A DNA stretch of 64,000 nucleotides. Source: Blastococcus_B deserti (lineage in GTDB: Bacteria; Actinomycetota; Actinomycetes; Mycobacteriales; Geodermatophilaceae). The DNA lies in NCBI RefSeq assembly GCF_042682525.1, contig NZ_JBHUHP010000030.1, positions 310,001 to 374,000 on the forward strand, in the 5' to 3' direction. Under the pieces are notes generated by a model, which worked only from the letters and a program-made list of their open reading frames with translations, was not told where the DNA came from and made no database searches. Positions 52,230 through 60,009 of this stretch are shown here, piece after piece (the stretch's first letter is position 1; the number at the start of each line of letters is the position of its first letter). Made by a program: the position numbers and the translations under genes.

Positions 52230-52628
52230 CTAGAGCAGGGTGCCCGGGTTCTCCGGGAAGCGGTGACCGGCGAACGAGTAGGGGTTGCCGCGGTACCGGG
52301 TCGGCTCCGGCGCCTCCTCGACCCGCTCGGCGCTGATGACCAGTGGCGGCGGCCGCCATGGTGTCCCGCCGGTCCGCTCGCCCCAGATCTCACCGTGCTC
52401 GCCGAACTGCTCGGTGCGCCAGGCCGCCATCGACCGACGCCACCGCTGGGCCCCCAGGTCGAGCGCCAGGAGCACGGCGGCGCACACGGCGAGGGCGAGG
52501 AGGGCATCGGTGACGGCGGTCGCCACGTCCAGCGCCGAGACCTCGGCCCACCCGATCTGCTCGAGCTGGTACCCGACCGTCTCGAGGACGACGTACAGCA
52601 CGCCGTAGACCAGGAACGAGACCCTCAC
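52230..52628 (-). CDS. Hypothetical membrane protein
   Basis: A 132-residue protein with a GTG start and two hydrophobic segments (about 3-22, VSFLVYGVLYVVLETVGYQL, and about 36-57, AVTDALLALAVCAAVLLALD), followed by a hydrophilic, Pro- and aromatic-rich cytoplasmic tail. No family recognised. Start uncertain, as there is no clear ribosome-binding site. Confidence 0.6.
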   Translation of the reverse strand: MRVSFLVYGVLYVVLETVGYQLEQIGWAEVSALDVATAVTDALLALAVCAAVLLALDLGAQRWRRSMAAWRTEQFGEHGEIWGERTGGTPWRPPPLVISAERVEEAPEPTRYRGNPYSFAGHRFPENPGTLL

Positions 52629-52691
52629 CCGTGGCGGATCGACCGGATGCCCCGGATGCTGGAGGCATCCCGGCGCCCGGGTCCGTCGACG

Positions 52692-54572
52692 TCACCCGTC
52701 GGGATGACGTATCAGTCGCTGCCCACGGCCACCGTGCCCGTCACCGATTTCGGACGGGCTGAGCCGCTCGATCATCGCGCCGAGGAAGGACTCTAGGCTG
52801 CGCACGTCCACCGGGTCCTGTCCGTGGAGGACGCGTGTCCGTTCCAGCTGCAGCGTCTCCAACCACGACAGGTCGTCGATCAGGCGACGGGCGAGCTGCG
52901 TGACGACCGCCGTGTCCGGACTCCTCCCGAGGGTGGCGCGCAGGTCGCTCTCGCACAGATCGGGTTCACCGTCGTCCGGGGCCGGTGCGACGACCTCGTC
53001 CGGGCGGTCCGCGGGAGCTCCCGCCCCCGTGACCCGGATCCAGACCCGCCGCAGCCGCCGCAGTCGCCGCCGTCCGTCGCTGGTCGTGCCTGCCTCGTCC
53101 GGGGTCATGGCACTCCGACCCGCCTCGGTCTGCCCGCGGGGCACCTGGCGGCACATCGCCTGGTCGTACTTGATCAGCAACCATCCGACCAGGACCCGGT
53201 CCCGAAGACTGTGCGGCGGGGTTCGGGGGACTTCGGCCGCCGTCTCCCCGTGTTCCGGCGGCAGCTGCAGTCGTGCGGGTTCGTCCCGGAGCCGGTCGGC
53301 CAGTTTCACGAGGCTGAAGGCGCTGCTCTGCGTGCACCAGGTCTGGTAGAGCTTCTCGTCGGCCAGTTGGTGGAACAGGCCGATCTCGGCGATGCGGTCG
53401 ACCAGGTACGCCGCTTCCTCGGTGAGCTCGGCCTCGTGGAAGCGGATGGTCGCCCAGCACATGGTCCCGAGGATCCTGTCCGCGTCCCGGACGAGGAGCG
53501 TCCTCCCTCGGATCCCGGTTTCCAGCGAGCGGGCGGCCGCGCGGCCGATCTCACCACCGAACCAACCCGGAAGCCTCTTCTCCTCCTGTCGCTCCTCCGC
53601 CGTCGCATCCCCTTCCGGTGGCTGGTGGCTCGACGTGCGTTCCGTGTGTCCCGACTCCGGTTCGGCCGGCGTGTCCTTCCTCGCCGGCGTCCCGTCGACC
53701 CCGGTGCCTTCCCGCGCTGCCGCGCCCGGTGCGTCCCAGATCGTCTTCCAGTGCGTCCGGACCACGGTCCCCGTCGTCTCGTATTCGCCCGGGGGGCGCT
53801 CACGCAACCTCGTGCGGCGTTCTGGAGACCTCCTCTCATCGGTGACCGAGTCGACGTACCAGTCGACCAGGTTCCTCAGGGCCACGAGGCACAACGTGAT
53901 GTCACGGCTCTCCCCGCTCCCGCAGGCCGTGCGCAACCACTGCCGGATCGTGCGGATCCGCTGGTACGCGTCCTCGGACCGGAGGTACCGGCGTTCGCGG
54001 GAGCCGCACAGTCTCTCGGCATACCGCTCGGGCTGCACGAAGTCTCGCAGCAAGGCGAAGATGAGGATGACCGCGAAGCCGGCGTACAGGGCCGTCGCCG
54101 CAGCCAGCCCTGTGGCCAGGGCCGTGGCGGCCGGGGGCAGCTCACCGCCGCGTGGGACGTCGGGAGCGCTGACGGCGAACAGCAGGCTGGCGATCAGCAG
54201 CAGCACGCCGGTGCCCAGGACGAAGTGACTGCGATTGCTGCTCAGGAGCACCTCGACCCCGCGGGAGCCGAGCGGCGAGTGGATGACCTGCGCGATCACG
54301 AACACGGTCGCGGCGGCGAACACGAACACGGCTACGACCGTGGACGGAACGATCTGGAGCAGCGTGGTGAGGTAGTCCGGCTCCGAGATCGCGGCGCCGG
54401 GGAAACGGAGAAACGCCAGCCAGGAGAGCAGCGCGACGGCGCAGAGCGCGATGACCAGCTGCACGATCCCGCGGGGCAGGTGACGACGAAGGAAGTCACG
54501 CACCCACCGGAGCGGCTCCGGCGCCTGACCCGAACGGCGTTCCGCAGCCTTCTCCGGTGAGGACTCGGTCAT
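52692..54572 (-). CDS. Large hypothetical protein with four N-terminal membrane segments
   Basis: A 626-residue protein from ATG 54572 with ggagga 9 bases upstream. About four membrane segments lie in the first 200 residues (GIVQLVIALCAVALLSWLAF, VVAVFVFAAATVFVIAQVIH, LGTGVLLLIASLLFAVSAP and ALYAGFAVILIFALLRDFV). A long, mostly hydrophilic cytoplasmic region follows, with a Pro/Glu/Ser-rich linker near 290-345 and helical segments rich in Arg and Trp. The membrane part weakly recalls DUF2254, but I cannot confirm this. Function unknown; it stands alone. Confidence 0.7.
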   Translation of the reverse strand: MTESSPEKAAERRSGQAPEPLRWVRDFLRRHLPRGIVQLVIALCAVALLSWLAFLRFPGAAISEPDYLTTLLQIVPSTVVAVFVFAAATVFVIAQVIHSPLGSRGVEVLLSSNRSHFVLGTGVLLLIASLLFAVSAPDVPRGGELPPAATALATGLAAATALYAGFAVILIFALLRDFVQPERYAERLCGSRERRYLRSEDAYQRIRTIRQWLRTACGSGESRDITLCLVALRNLVDWYVDSVTDERRSPERRTRLRERPPGEYETTGTVVRTHWKTIWDAPGAAAREGTGVDGTPARKDTPAEPESGHTERTSSHQPPEGDATAEERQEEKRLPGWFGGEIGRAAARSLETGIRGRTLLVRDADRILGTMCWATIRFHEAELTEEAAYLVDRIAEIGLFHQLADEKLYQTWCTQSSAFSLVKLADRLRDEPARLQLPPEHGETAAEVPRTPPHSLRDRVLVGWLLIKYDQAMCRQVPRGQTEAGRSAMTPDEAGTTSDGRRRLRRLRRVWIRVTGAGAPADRPDEVVAPAPDDGEPDLCESDLRATLGRSPDTAVVTQLARRLIDDLSWLETLQLERTRVLHGQDPVDVRSLESFLGAMIERLSPSEIGDGHGGRGQRLIRHPDG

Positions 54573-54896
54573 GGCCGGCGGTCCTCCGAATCTCACGGTC
54601 GACCGCTCGGGAACCGCGTCCGGCGATGAGAGGTCGTGTGGTTCGCGGTGCCGTCGCCTCCCGGTCACCGCGATGTCCGGTCGCGCCGCCGACGCGGCCG
54701 TCGACGGAGGTCCTCGTCAAGCCTGGCACCGACCCGAGTGCCGTGGAACGACGTCGTGAGCCGCTCGCGTCGGACGACGCTGGGGAAGTGCTCGGCGCGC
54801 GTGCCCCGGAGGCTTGGCCGTAGCAGGACGGGTCCTCACCGGCCGTTCGGACGGGTACCGGCCCGGGTCCCGGCACCCGCCGTCATGCACCGGCGC
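54573..54896. other. No gene seen
   Basis: This gap separates the starts and ends of two minus-strand units. Frames crossing it are Arg/Gly/Pro-rich and lack ribosome-binding sites. The promoter of the membrane protein gene at 52692 must lie here, but I see no clear -35/-10 pair. Confidence 0.5.
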
Positions 54897-54950
54897 TCAG
54901 CCGCAGTCGCAGTCGCACGACTCGTCGCAGATGCAGGTCAGCAGGAGCAT
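54897..54950 (-). CDS. 17-residue Cys-rich peptide overlapping merR
   Basis: A very short frame, ATG 54950 to TGA 54897, encoding MLLLTCICDESCDCDCG. Five of the last twelve residues are Cys, in a CxC...CxCxC pattern typical of metal-binding peptides. A strong ribosome-binding site (gggaggtgacctcac before ATG) lies within the last codons of merR, and the frame overlaps the merR stop by 13 bases in another frame. It would be translated with the regulator and could buffer the metal that MerR senses. No family known to me; needs expression data to be sure it is a gene. Confidence 0.55.
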   Translation of the reverse strand: MLLLTCICDESCDCDCG

Positions 54951-55378
54951 GTGAGGTCACCTCCCTCCGTCGGCGGGCACCAGCTACCGGGGCTCGGCGA
55001 AGCGCACTCGGTCGCCGGCAGCGCGGCGGCCATCGCGGCCATCTCCGTGCGAAGCGCGGTCAGTCGCGCGATCTCTGCGTCCACCTCCGCAAGCCGGCGC
55101 AGGAGGAGTTGCTCGGCCGGTTCGCAGGGGCAGGCCCCGGTGTCCCGGACGGCCAGCAGGTGCCTGATGTCCACGAGGCGCAGACCGAGTCGCTGCGCAC
55201 CCCGGATGAACCGGAGGCGGTCGACGGCGACCTCGTCGTAGGTGCGGTAGCCCCCCGGGGTGCGGTTGGGAGGCGGCAGGAGCCCCACCCGCTCGTAGTA
55301 GCGGACGGTGTCTGGCCGCACCCCGACGGCCGTCGCCAGGTCCGACACGCGCAGCGCTCGGGCAGCGGTGGGAGTCAT
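54938..55378 (-). CDS. MerR-family metal-responsive regulator
   Basis: A 146-residue regulator starting at ATG 55378. The N-terminal winged helix reads RVSDLATAVGVRPDTVRYYE with RVGLLPPPNRTPGGYRTYDE, then the dimerisation helix. Cys residues in the effector region, DTGACPCEPAEQLL (about 79-92), and at the C-terminus, LTCSC, suggest a thiol-binding metal such as Zn, Cd, Pb, Hg or Cu. A perfect inverted repeat lies upstream of its start. No intact metal transporter gene is next to it, which is unusual for this class. Confidence 0.9.
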   Translation of the reverse strand: MTPTAARALRVSDLATAVGVRPDTVRYYERVGLLPPPNRTPGGYRTYDEVAVDRLRFIRGAQRLGLRLVDIRHLLAVRDTGACPCEPAEQLLLRRLAEVDAEIARLTALRTEMAAMAAALPATECASPSPGSWCPPTEGGDLTCSC

Positions 55379-55391
55379 GGCACGGACGCTA

Positions 55392-55415
55392 GACCTTGGA
55401 GCACGCTCCAAGGTC
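55392..55415 (-). promoter_or_regulatory. MerR operator/promoter
   Basis: gaccttggag (55392-55401) and ctccaaggtc (55406-55415) form a perfect 10-bp inverted repeat with a 4-base centre, typical of a MerR site inside a long promoter spacer. On the minus strand ttgacc precedes it and tctagc follows, as possible -35 and -10 elements. It lies 14 bases before the merR start. Confidence 0.8.
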
Positions 55416-55809
55416 AAGCCTGCGGCGGCTCGTGCCCTGTGCCGCCTGGACTGCACTGAGGACGCATGCGCGCCGAAAATGCTTGGTGAGCCGATGCCCG
55501 TGCCGCCCAGCCCCGCGAGGAAGACGTGAGCGACCGGCAGTTCCTGGCGCGCGCGACAACGCCGTCTGGATGACCACCGCGCTGTTGGGGGCTTCTCGCC
55601 CGCTCGGCGAGTTGCAATCCCCCCACGTGGAGCGGCACGGGGAGTTCCTCGGCCGCGGGTTCTGTGGAGGGGACCTTCGAGAAGCCGGTGAACGGGAACT
55701 CGGTGGCCACCGTCACCAGGGGGGCCGTCGCGGGCGACCCGGTCGGCCTGACCGGCGTGGTGGCGACCCGGACCGTCCGCCCCTGGGACGAGACCTCGTG
55801 TCGACGTGA
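55416..55809. other. No gene seen
   Basis: About 390 bases upstream of merR in which every long frame gives Arg/Gly-rich translation without recognisable domains. A metal transporter would be expected near merR. If one existed here, its remains are not recognisable to me. Confidence 0.45.
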
Positions 55810-56880
55810 TCAGCAGGCTACGGGCGCCGGCACGAACTCCAGCCGTACGGCGTCCGAGCGTGGCAGCAAGATCGCCGGACCGGAGGCGCGCGACCAGTCC
55901 GCGTGGACGAGCAGGTAGTTCGGCCCGGCCTGGGGGACGATCTTCAGCCCCGAGTAGCGGAAGACGTACCCCGACCCCGGCTCGCCGGACACCTCTTCCT
56001 GGACCGTCGCATGGGTCAGGTTCAAGTCCTTCTCGCTGTACACGACCACGTCCGCGACGCACCGCAGCCCAGCCGCCAGACTGCTCGCGTCAGTGGTGCC
56101 CACGCGGATCGCGTAGCTCCCCACCGCCCAGAACATGCCGACGCTGAACAGGACGAAGAGGCTGCCCCACTTCACGGCGGTCAGGGCCTGCGGTGCCCGC
56201 GGGACGCGGTTCCCTCCGCGGCGGGGACGAACCGCACCCCTCAGCCGGGCTGCGTAGATCAACAGCAGCAACCCGCCCACGAGGCTCAGACCGCGTGCCT
56301 CTCCGAGACCTCGGGGGAACACCGGCCCTCGGAGCAGGACGTCGGCGAGCACCAGCCCGAGCAGCAGCGTCCCCACGGCGGCCGACACGGGCAGCACCAC
56401 ACGAGCGACGACCGTCCGACGCACTCCGACCAGGCCGTCCAGGGGCAACTGGTAGATCCACACGGCCAGCAGCGTCACCGTGGCCAGCACGGCCAACGGC
56501 AGGATCCCCGTGCTCGCGCTGAGGATGAGGATGCCTTGGAACGGCAGGTCGAGCACCGTGAAGTTGACCCCGAAGAACCGGTAGTAGCCGACGGCGTAGA
56601 GCAGACCGAAGTAGAAGAGCAGCGCCGTGACCAGCGTGGTCGGCGCGACGACGGAGCCGAGGAGCCGCAGGGCCCGAGGCAGGACCTCGACGGCCTCGAA
56701 CTCCACGGCCTGTGACCCCGGCGCGCTCTCCGGGGCCACCGACGCGCCGGTCTGCCGCGTGTCCACGGGAGGCACACCTGCCCCGTCCCCCTCTCGGGAT
56801 TCCGGGCCGGTGAACGGCCGGGGCGGTTCGAGGCCGCCGGTCCGCCGGGCCTCGGCGGTCGTTCGGCCGTCACCGCTCAC
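55810..56880 (-). CDS. Hypothetical polytopic membrane protein
   Basis: A 356-residue protein with a GTG start that overlaps the stop of the upstream lipoprotein gene. After a 65-residue hydrophilic N-terminus there are about five membrane segments: VVAPTTLVTALLFYFGLLYA, FQGILILSASTGILPLAVLA, VLPVSAAVGTLLLGLVLADV, LSLVGGLLLLIYAARL and WGSLFVLFSVGMFWAVGSYA. A C-terminal extracytoplasmic part of about 85 residues follows. No family recognised. It forms a two-gene operon with the lipoprotein. Confidence 0.7.
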   Translation of the reverse strand: MSGDGRTTAEARRTGGLEPPRPFTGPESREGDGAGVPPVDTRQTGASVAPESAPGSQAVEFEAVEVLPRALRLLGSVVAPTTLVTALLFYFGLLYAVGYYRFFGVNFTVLDLPFQGILILSASTGILPLAVLATVTLLAVWIYQLPLDGLVGVRRTVVARVVLPVSAAVGTLLLGLVLADVLLRGPVFPRGLGEARGLSLVGGLLLLIYAARLRGAVRPRRGGNRVPRAPQALTAVKWGSLFVLFSVGMFWAVGSYAIRVGTTDASSLAAGLRCVADVVVYSEKDLNLTHATVQEEVSGEPGSGYVFRYSGLKIVPQAGPNYLLVHADWSRASGPAILLPRSDAVRLEFVPAPVAC

Positions 56881-57647
56881 GGCACGGCGTCCGGCTGTGC
56901 CTCGGGCAACGTGCAGACCACCACGATGGCGATCTCCGTGCCGACCGGGATCGGCTCGGTGCCTTCCCCCGTGGGCGGGGTGATGGACTCGACCGGACAG
57001 GCTGCGTACGTGGGCTCATAGTCGGTGCCGGGGTCGTCGATCCGAGTCCGGCCGTTTCCGTCGCCGTCCGTCGCGAAGTAGGAGTAGGCGAACGTGACGC
57101 AGTCGGCGCGGAATCCCGCCTGAACGCATGCGTCCGCTGCGTTCGCTTCCCAGCCGTCCCGATCACGGAGGTCCGAGCTCAGGTCGGGGATGTCCAGTCC
57201 CACCCCGGCCGGCAGATTGGCGTTCGGGTCGGGGACCGGATCGGGATCGGGTGGCGGTCCCGGGGCGGGATCCGGCGGCGCGTTGGGATTGGGATCGGGC
57301 TGGGGCGCCGGGGCGGGCTCGGGTTGCGGCAGCGGCGCCGGCGCGGGGCCGGGAGCGGGCCCGGGATCGGGCGCGGGCCCGGGATCGGGCGCGGGCCCGG
57401 GATCGGACGCGGGCCCGGGATCGGACGCGGGCCCGGGATCGGGCGCTGGGCCAGGGAGCGGCGCCGGGCCAGGGGCCGGCGCCGGATCGCCGCTGTGCGC
57501 TGGTGGCGGCGTCGCGCCGGGAGCAGGGGACGCATGGGTCGACGTGGCGGACGGTGCCGCGACGGTGTCGGCGCCGGTGTCCGCCTCGGCGCCGCAGGAG
57601 ACGGTCAGCACCACCAGCGCTATCCACGCCACCCCACGTACGGACAT
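56877..57647 (-). CDS. Lipoprotein with Asp-Pro-Gly-Pro repeats and PASTA-like tail
   Basis: A 256-residue protein starting at ATG 57647, with signal peptide SVRGVAWIALVVLTVSCGAE (lipobox TVSC). An in-frame ATG at 57734 would hide the signal. A Pro-rich spacer (about 45-150) contains tandem DPGPAP/DPGPAS units that should span the cell wall. The C-terminal domain (IPDLSSDLRDRDGWEANAAD ... IPVGTEIAIVVV) resembles a PASTA domain, with Cys residues that could pair. A peptidoglycan-facing role is plausible but unproven. Its stop overlaps the start of the next membrane protein. Confidence 0.72.
   Translation of the reverse strand: MSVRGVAWIALVVLTVSCGAEADTGADTVAAPSATSTHASPAPGATPPPAHSGDPAPAPGPAPLPGPAPDPGPASDPGPASDPGPAPDPGPAPDPGPAPGPAPAPLPQPEPAPAPQPDPNPNAPPDPAPGPPPDPDPVPDPNANLPAGVGLDIPDLSSDLRDRDGWEANAADACVQAGFRADCVTFAYSYFATDGDGNGRTRIDDPGTDYEPTYAACPVESITPPTGEGTEPIPVGTEIAIVVVCTLPEAQPDAVP
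57357..57446 (-). repeat. Five tandem 18-bp repeats inside the lipoprotein gene
   Basis: Five copies of gggcccgggatcgggcgc; the third and fourth have one change (a for g). Each unit encodes six residues of the DPGPAP/DPGPAS spacer. Copy number may vary between strains by slippage. Confidence 0.9.
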
Positions 57648-57852
57648 CGCGGCCCCATCTACGGACTTGCTCAGGAGGAGTCGGCCACGCCGGGTGGGGA
57701 TACAGGGAACGACGGACTCCTCGCTGCCGCGCAACTATTCTCCCGAAACCGAGGAAACGGAACGCATCCGCACGCCGGGGACGAGGTGCTCCCCCCTCCT
57801 CGCCACGCGTCCGCCTCGCGCGCGGCCGTGCGCTGCGATCCCGTCGAGCCAC

Positions 57853-57884
57853 TCGGCCCTCGGCGGTCTCCCGCCGAGGGCCGA
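57853..57884 (-). terminator. 14-bp perfect hairpin
   Basis: 57853-57866 pairs perfectly with 57871-57884 around a tctc loop, in the gap downstream of the gene ending at 58045 and upstream of the lipoprotein gene. Likely terminator of the former. Confidence 0.7.
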
Positions 57885-57908
57885 CGGTCGCCGACGTCGT
57901 CGCCTGTA

Positions 57909-57952
57909 CAGCCGGCAGGCCGCTCGGAGCCGGTCGAGGCGCCTGCCGGCTG
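57909..57952 (-). terminator. 12-bp perfect hairpin, second of a pair
   Basis: cagccggcaggc (57909-57920) pairs with gcctgccggctg (57941-57952). With the hairpin at 57853-57884 it forms a double terminator in the roughly 400-base gap between two minus-strand genes. Nothing else is seen in that gap. Confidence 0.6.
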
Positions 57953-58044
57953 GAGGCCGGAGTGGCTGACCCGCCCGACCGGCTCGACCGGGCGCGCGAG
58001 CGGTCTTCGGCCGGCGGCCCGATCGTCCGACAAGAACCGAACGC

Positions 58045-58329
58045 TCAGGCCGCGAGCCGGTTCACCGCCCCCGCACTGAGCACCAGCCCGGCCGAGGCGA
58101 ACGCGGCCATCAGCCGATCGGCCCGCTCGCGGAGCAGCCCGGAGGCCGCCGCCTCGAGGGCCTCGGACCCGTCGTCCAGGCACTGGACCAGCAAGGCGCG
58201 GACCTCGGGCGAGGGTCCGACAGCGGGCCGCGCGGGGGCGGGGATCCGGGTGACCATCCCGCACGGGCAGGACCCGCCCGTCGTCGGGGCCAGGTGCTTG
58301 CCGCCGGAGCACATCCAGGGTTCGAACAT
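58045..58329 (-). CDS. Small hypothetical protein with Cys-rich N-terminus
   Basis: A 94-residue protein from ATG 58329, with gaggag about 12 bases upstream; a TTG four codons earlier is too close to that site. The N-terminal part, MCSGGKHLAPTTGGSCPCG, has three Cys that could bind zinc. The rest is helical (SPEVRALLVQCLDDGSEALE, then ERADRLMAAFASAGLVL). No family recognised. Confidence 0.5.
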   Translation of the reverse strand: MFEPWMCSGGKHLAPTTGGSCPCGMVTRIPAPARPAVGPSPEVRALLVQCLDDGSEALEAAASGLLRERADRLMAAFASAGLVLSAGAVNRLAA

Positions 58330-58935
58330 CGTCGAACTCAACTCCTCATCAGCCTGGCCCCTACGCCGTCCGTGGTGGGCCGGGGCGCAAGAGTCCCGCG
58401 CGTCACGCCCGCAACACGGCGCGCCACACCACAGCGTGTCCGTGCCGTGACCTCTGACACACGGGTTCCATTCTGCCCGGCGAGGGGAGTGCCGTCAGGC
58501 GGTGCCGGGTGTTGCTGGATCGCCTGGTCCCGACGACCTGCCGCAGGCGGGAGGGATGCCGTGGGCGCCGGTCGTCGTGCCACGGTCGGTGTCTCCGTGT
58601 CCGCGAGAGTGACGCGTGCGCTCGCCCGCCGGCCCGTCGTCCCACGCCGCCCGTGACCTGCGGTCATGCCGCCATGAACAGCGTTCTCGGTGCCTGCTCG
58701 CCGAAGCTGCCCGCTGCGCCGACGCACGTGCGGCCCAGCGAGGAAGCCGGTCGGCCGAGACACCCGCCCTCGCTCGTGACGGGTCGCCGGGTGTCCTGGA
58801 CGGCTCCGAGAGCGCAGGTTCCCGTGCTGCCGGGCGCCTTCGCCGGGGCGGCTCCCGCACCGAGCCGGCAGTACGTCCCACACGCTGACATCCGCCATGT
58901 CCGGGATCCCGGCTCTACTGCCTGGGCGGTGGGAC
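58330..58935. other. No gene seen
   Basis: About 600 bases without a convincing frame, followed directly by a series of broken genes. It is probably degraded coding sequence, but I could not match any part to a family. Confidence 0.45.
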
Positions 58936-59256
58936 ATGCACGCGAACAAGGACGACGCCATCGTCGTCGGCGCCCGTGCGCCGGGTGCTCCACCGCGATG
59001 CTGCTGGCCCGCTACGGCCACCAGGTCCTGGTCGTCGACCGTGCGAGCTTCCCCAGCGACACGATCTCCACCCACCTGATCCATCCCCCGGGGGTGGCGG
59101 CGCTGCAGCGCTGGGCCTGCTCGACCGTGTCATCGTCAGGGGATGCCCGCCCGTCGACACGTACGCATTCGACTTCGGGCCCTCACCCTCTCCGGGTCAC
59201 CGAAGGTCCCCGACGTCCCCGTCGCGTACGCCCGGCGGCGGACCGTGCTGGACGTG
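58936..59256 (+). pseudogene. FAD-dependent oxidoreductase remnant, frameshifted and truncated
   Basis: From ATG 58936 the start reads DDAIVVGAR, then shifts frame to CAGCSTAMLLARYGHQVLVV with DRASFPSDTISTHLIHPPGV, giving the FAD-binding N-terminus of a monooxygenase or geranylgeranyl-reductase-like protein. Further shifts lead to LLDRVIVRGCPPVDTYAFDF and SPKVPDVPVAYARRRTVLD. At least three frame changes occur in 320 bases, and the sequence ends where the opposing IclR remnant begins. It is non-functional. Confidence 0.8.
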
Positions 59257-59612
59257 TCAGTCGGCTGCCGAGTCCTGCCAGAACACGTCGACCAGCCGAT
59301 CGATGATCTCCTGCACCTGTTGCAGGGCCTCGGGCATGCGAGCGCGGCCGAAGCGGTAGCGGGGATCGTTGAGGGTCAAGATCGCCACCATGGTCCCGGA
59401 CGAGTCGCGCACCGGTCGTGACAGCGAGATGAGTTCTTACTCGAGCTCGTTGTCGATGATGGCGAAGCCCTGTTCCCGGACCTGCTCGAGCTCCTTGAGC
59501 AGGACGGTGCGGTCGGTGATGGTGTTCGCGGTGTAGGCCTCGAGCTTCTCGGGCAGCATCGCGATGACCTTCTCGACCGGCATCTCGGCGAGCAGCACCT
59601 TGCCGTGAGGTG
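59257..59612 (-). pseudogene. IclR-family regulator remnant (effector domain, internal stop)
   Basis: The minus strand encodes the C-terminal part of an IclR effector domain: HGKVLLAEMPVEKVIAMLPE, then KELEQVREQGFAIIDNELE. An in-frame TAA follows, and then the domain continues in the same frame: RPVRDSSGTMVAILTLNDPR and MPEALQQVQEIIDRLVDVFW. The DNA-binding N-terminus is missing. The stop plus truncation mark it as a pseudogene. Confidence 0.85.
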
Positions 59613-59961
59613 GAGGCCTTCGAGAGGATCCTCGCACCCGACTACGTCCGCCACACCAAGTCCGGCGACGAGGACGTCGACATGCTCCGCCGGGCTATCG
59701 GGCAATCCCGTGCGGCCTTCCCCGACCTCGACACGGACATCCTGCAGAGCGTCGAGCAGGGTGACATGGTGGCCATTCGCCGGCGCAGCCATGGCACCCA
59801 CACCGGCTCGTTCATGGGGTGCCGTCACCGAGCGGACGGTGACGGTCATCGGAGCGAGCTTCTGCCGGTTCGCCGACGGGCTGCTGGCGGAGGAGTGGGT
59901 CGTGTGGGACCCGTGGGAGCTTCTCAGCGCCATAAGCATCTGGACGGTGGGCGATGAGTGA
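59610..59961 (+). pseudogene. SnoaL-like polyketide cyclase/isomerase remnant, frameshifted
   Basis: Starts abruptly with VEAFERILAPDYVRHTKSGD and AFPDLDTDILQSVEQGDMVA, the middle of a SnoaL-like domain. It shifts frame near 59820, then reads TVTVIGASFCRFADGLLAEE and WVVWDPWELLSA before a stop. N-terminal truncation coincides with the end of the IclR remnant on the other strand, so one rearrangement may have joined them. Confidence 0.75.
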
Positions 59962-60009
59962 CCTCGCCAAGACCGGCCGCTCCGTCCGCACCTCCTTGAG
60001 GAAGTTCCC

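Noticed and set aside
55396..55809. Possible metal transporter gene upstream of merR
   Set aside because: No frame on either strand shows membrane segments or metal-binding motifs.
57357..57446. Possible CRISPR array
   Set aside because: The 18-bp units are directly adjacent without unique spacers and encode a regular peptide repeat.
57163..57852. Frames in all readings over the 18-bp repeats
   Set aside because: The repeats stay open in all frames because of high GC and an 18-base period. Only the minus-strand lipoprotein has a signal peptide and a folded domain.
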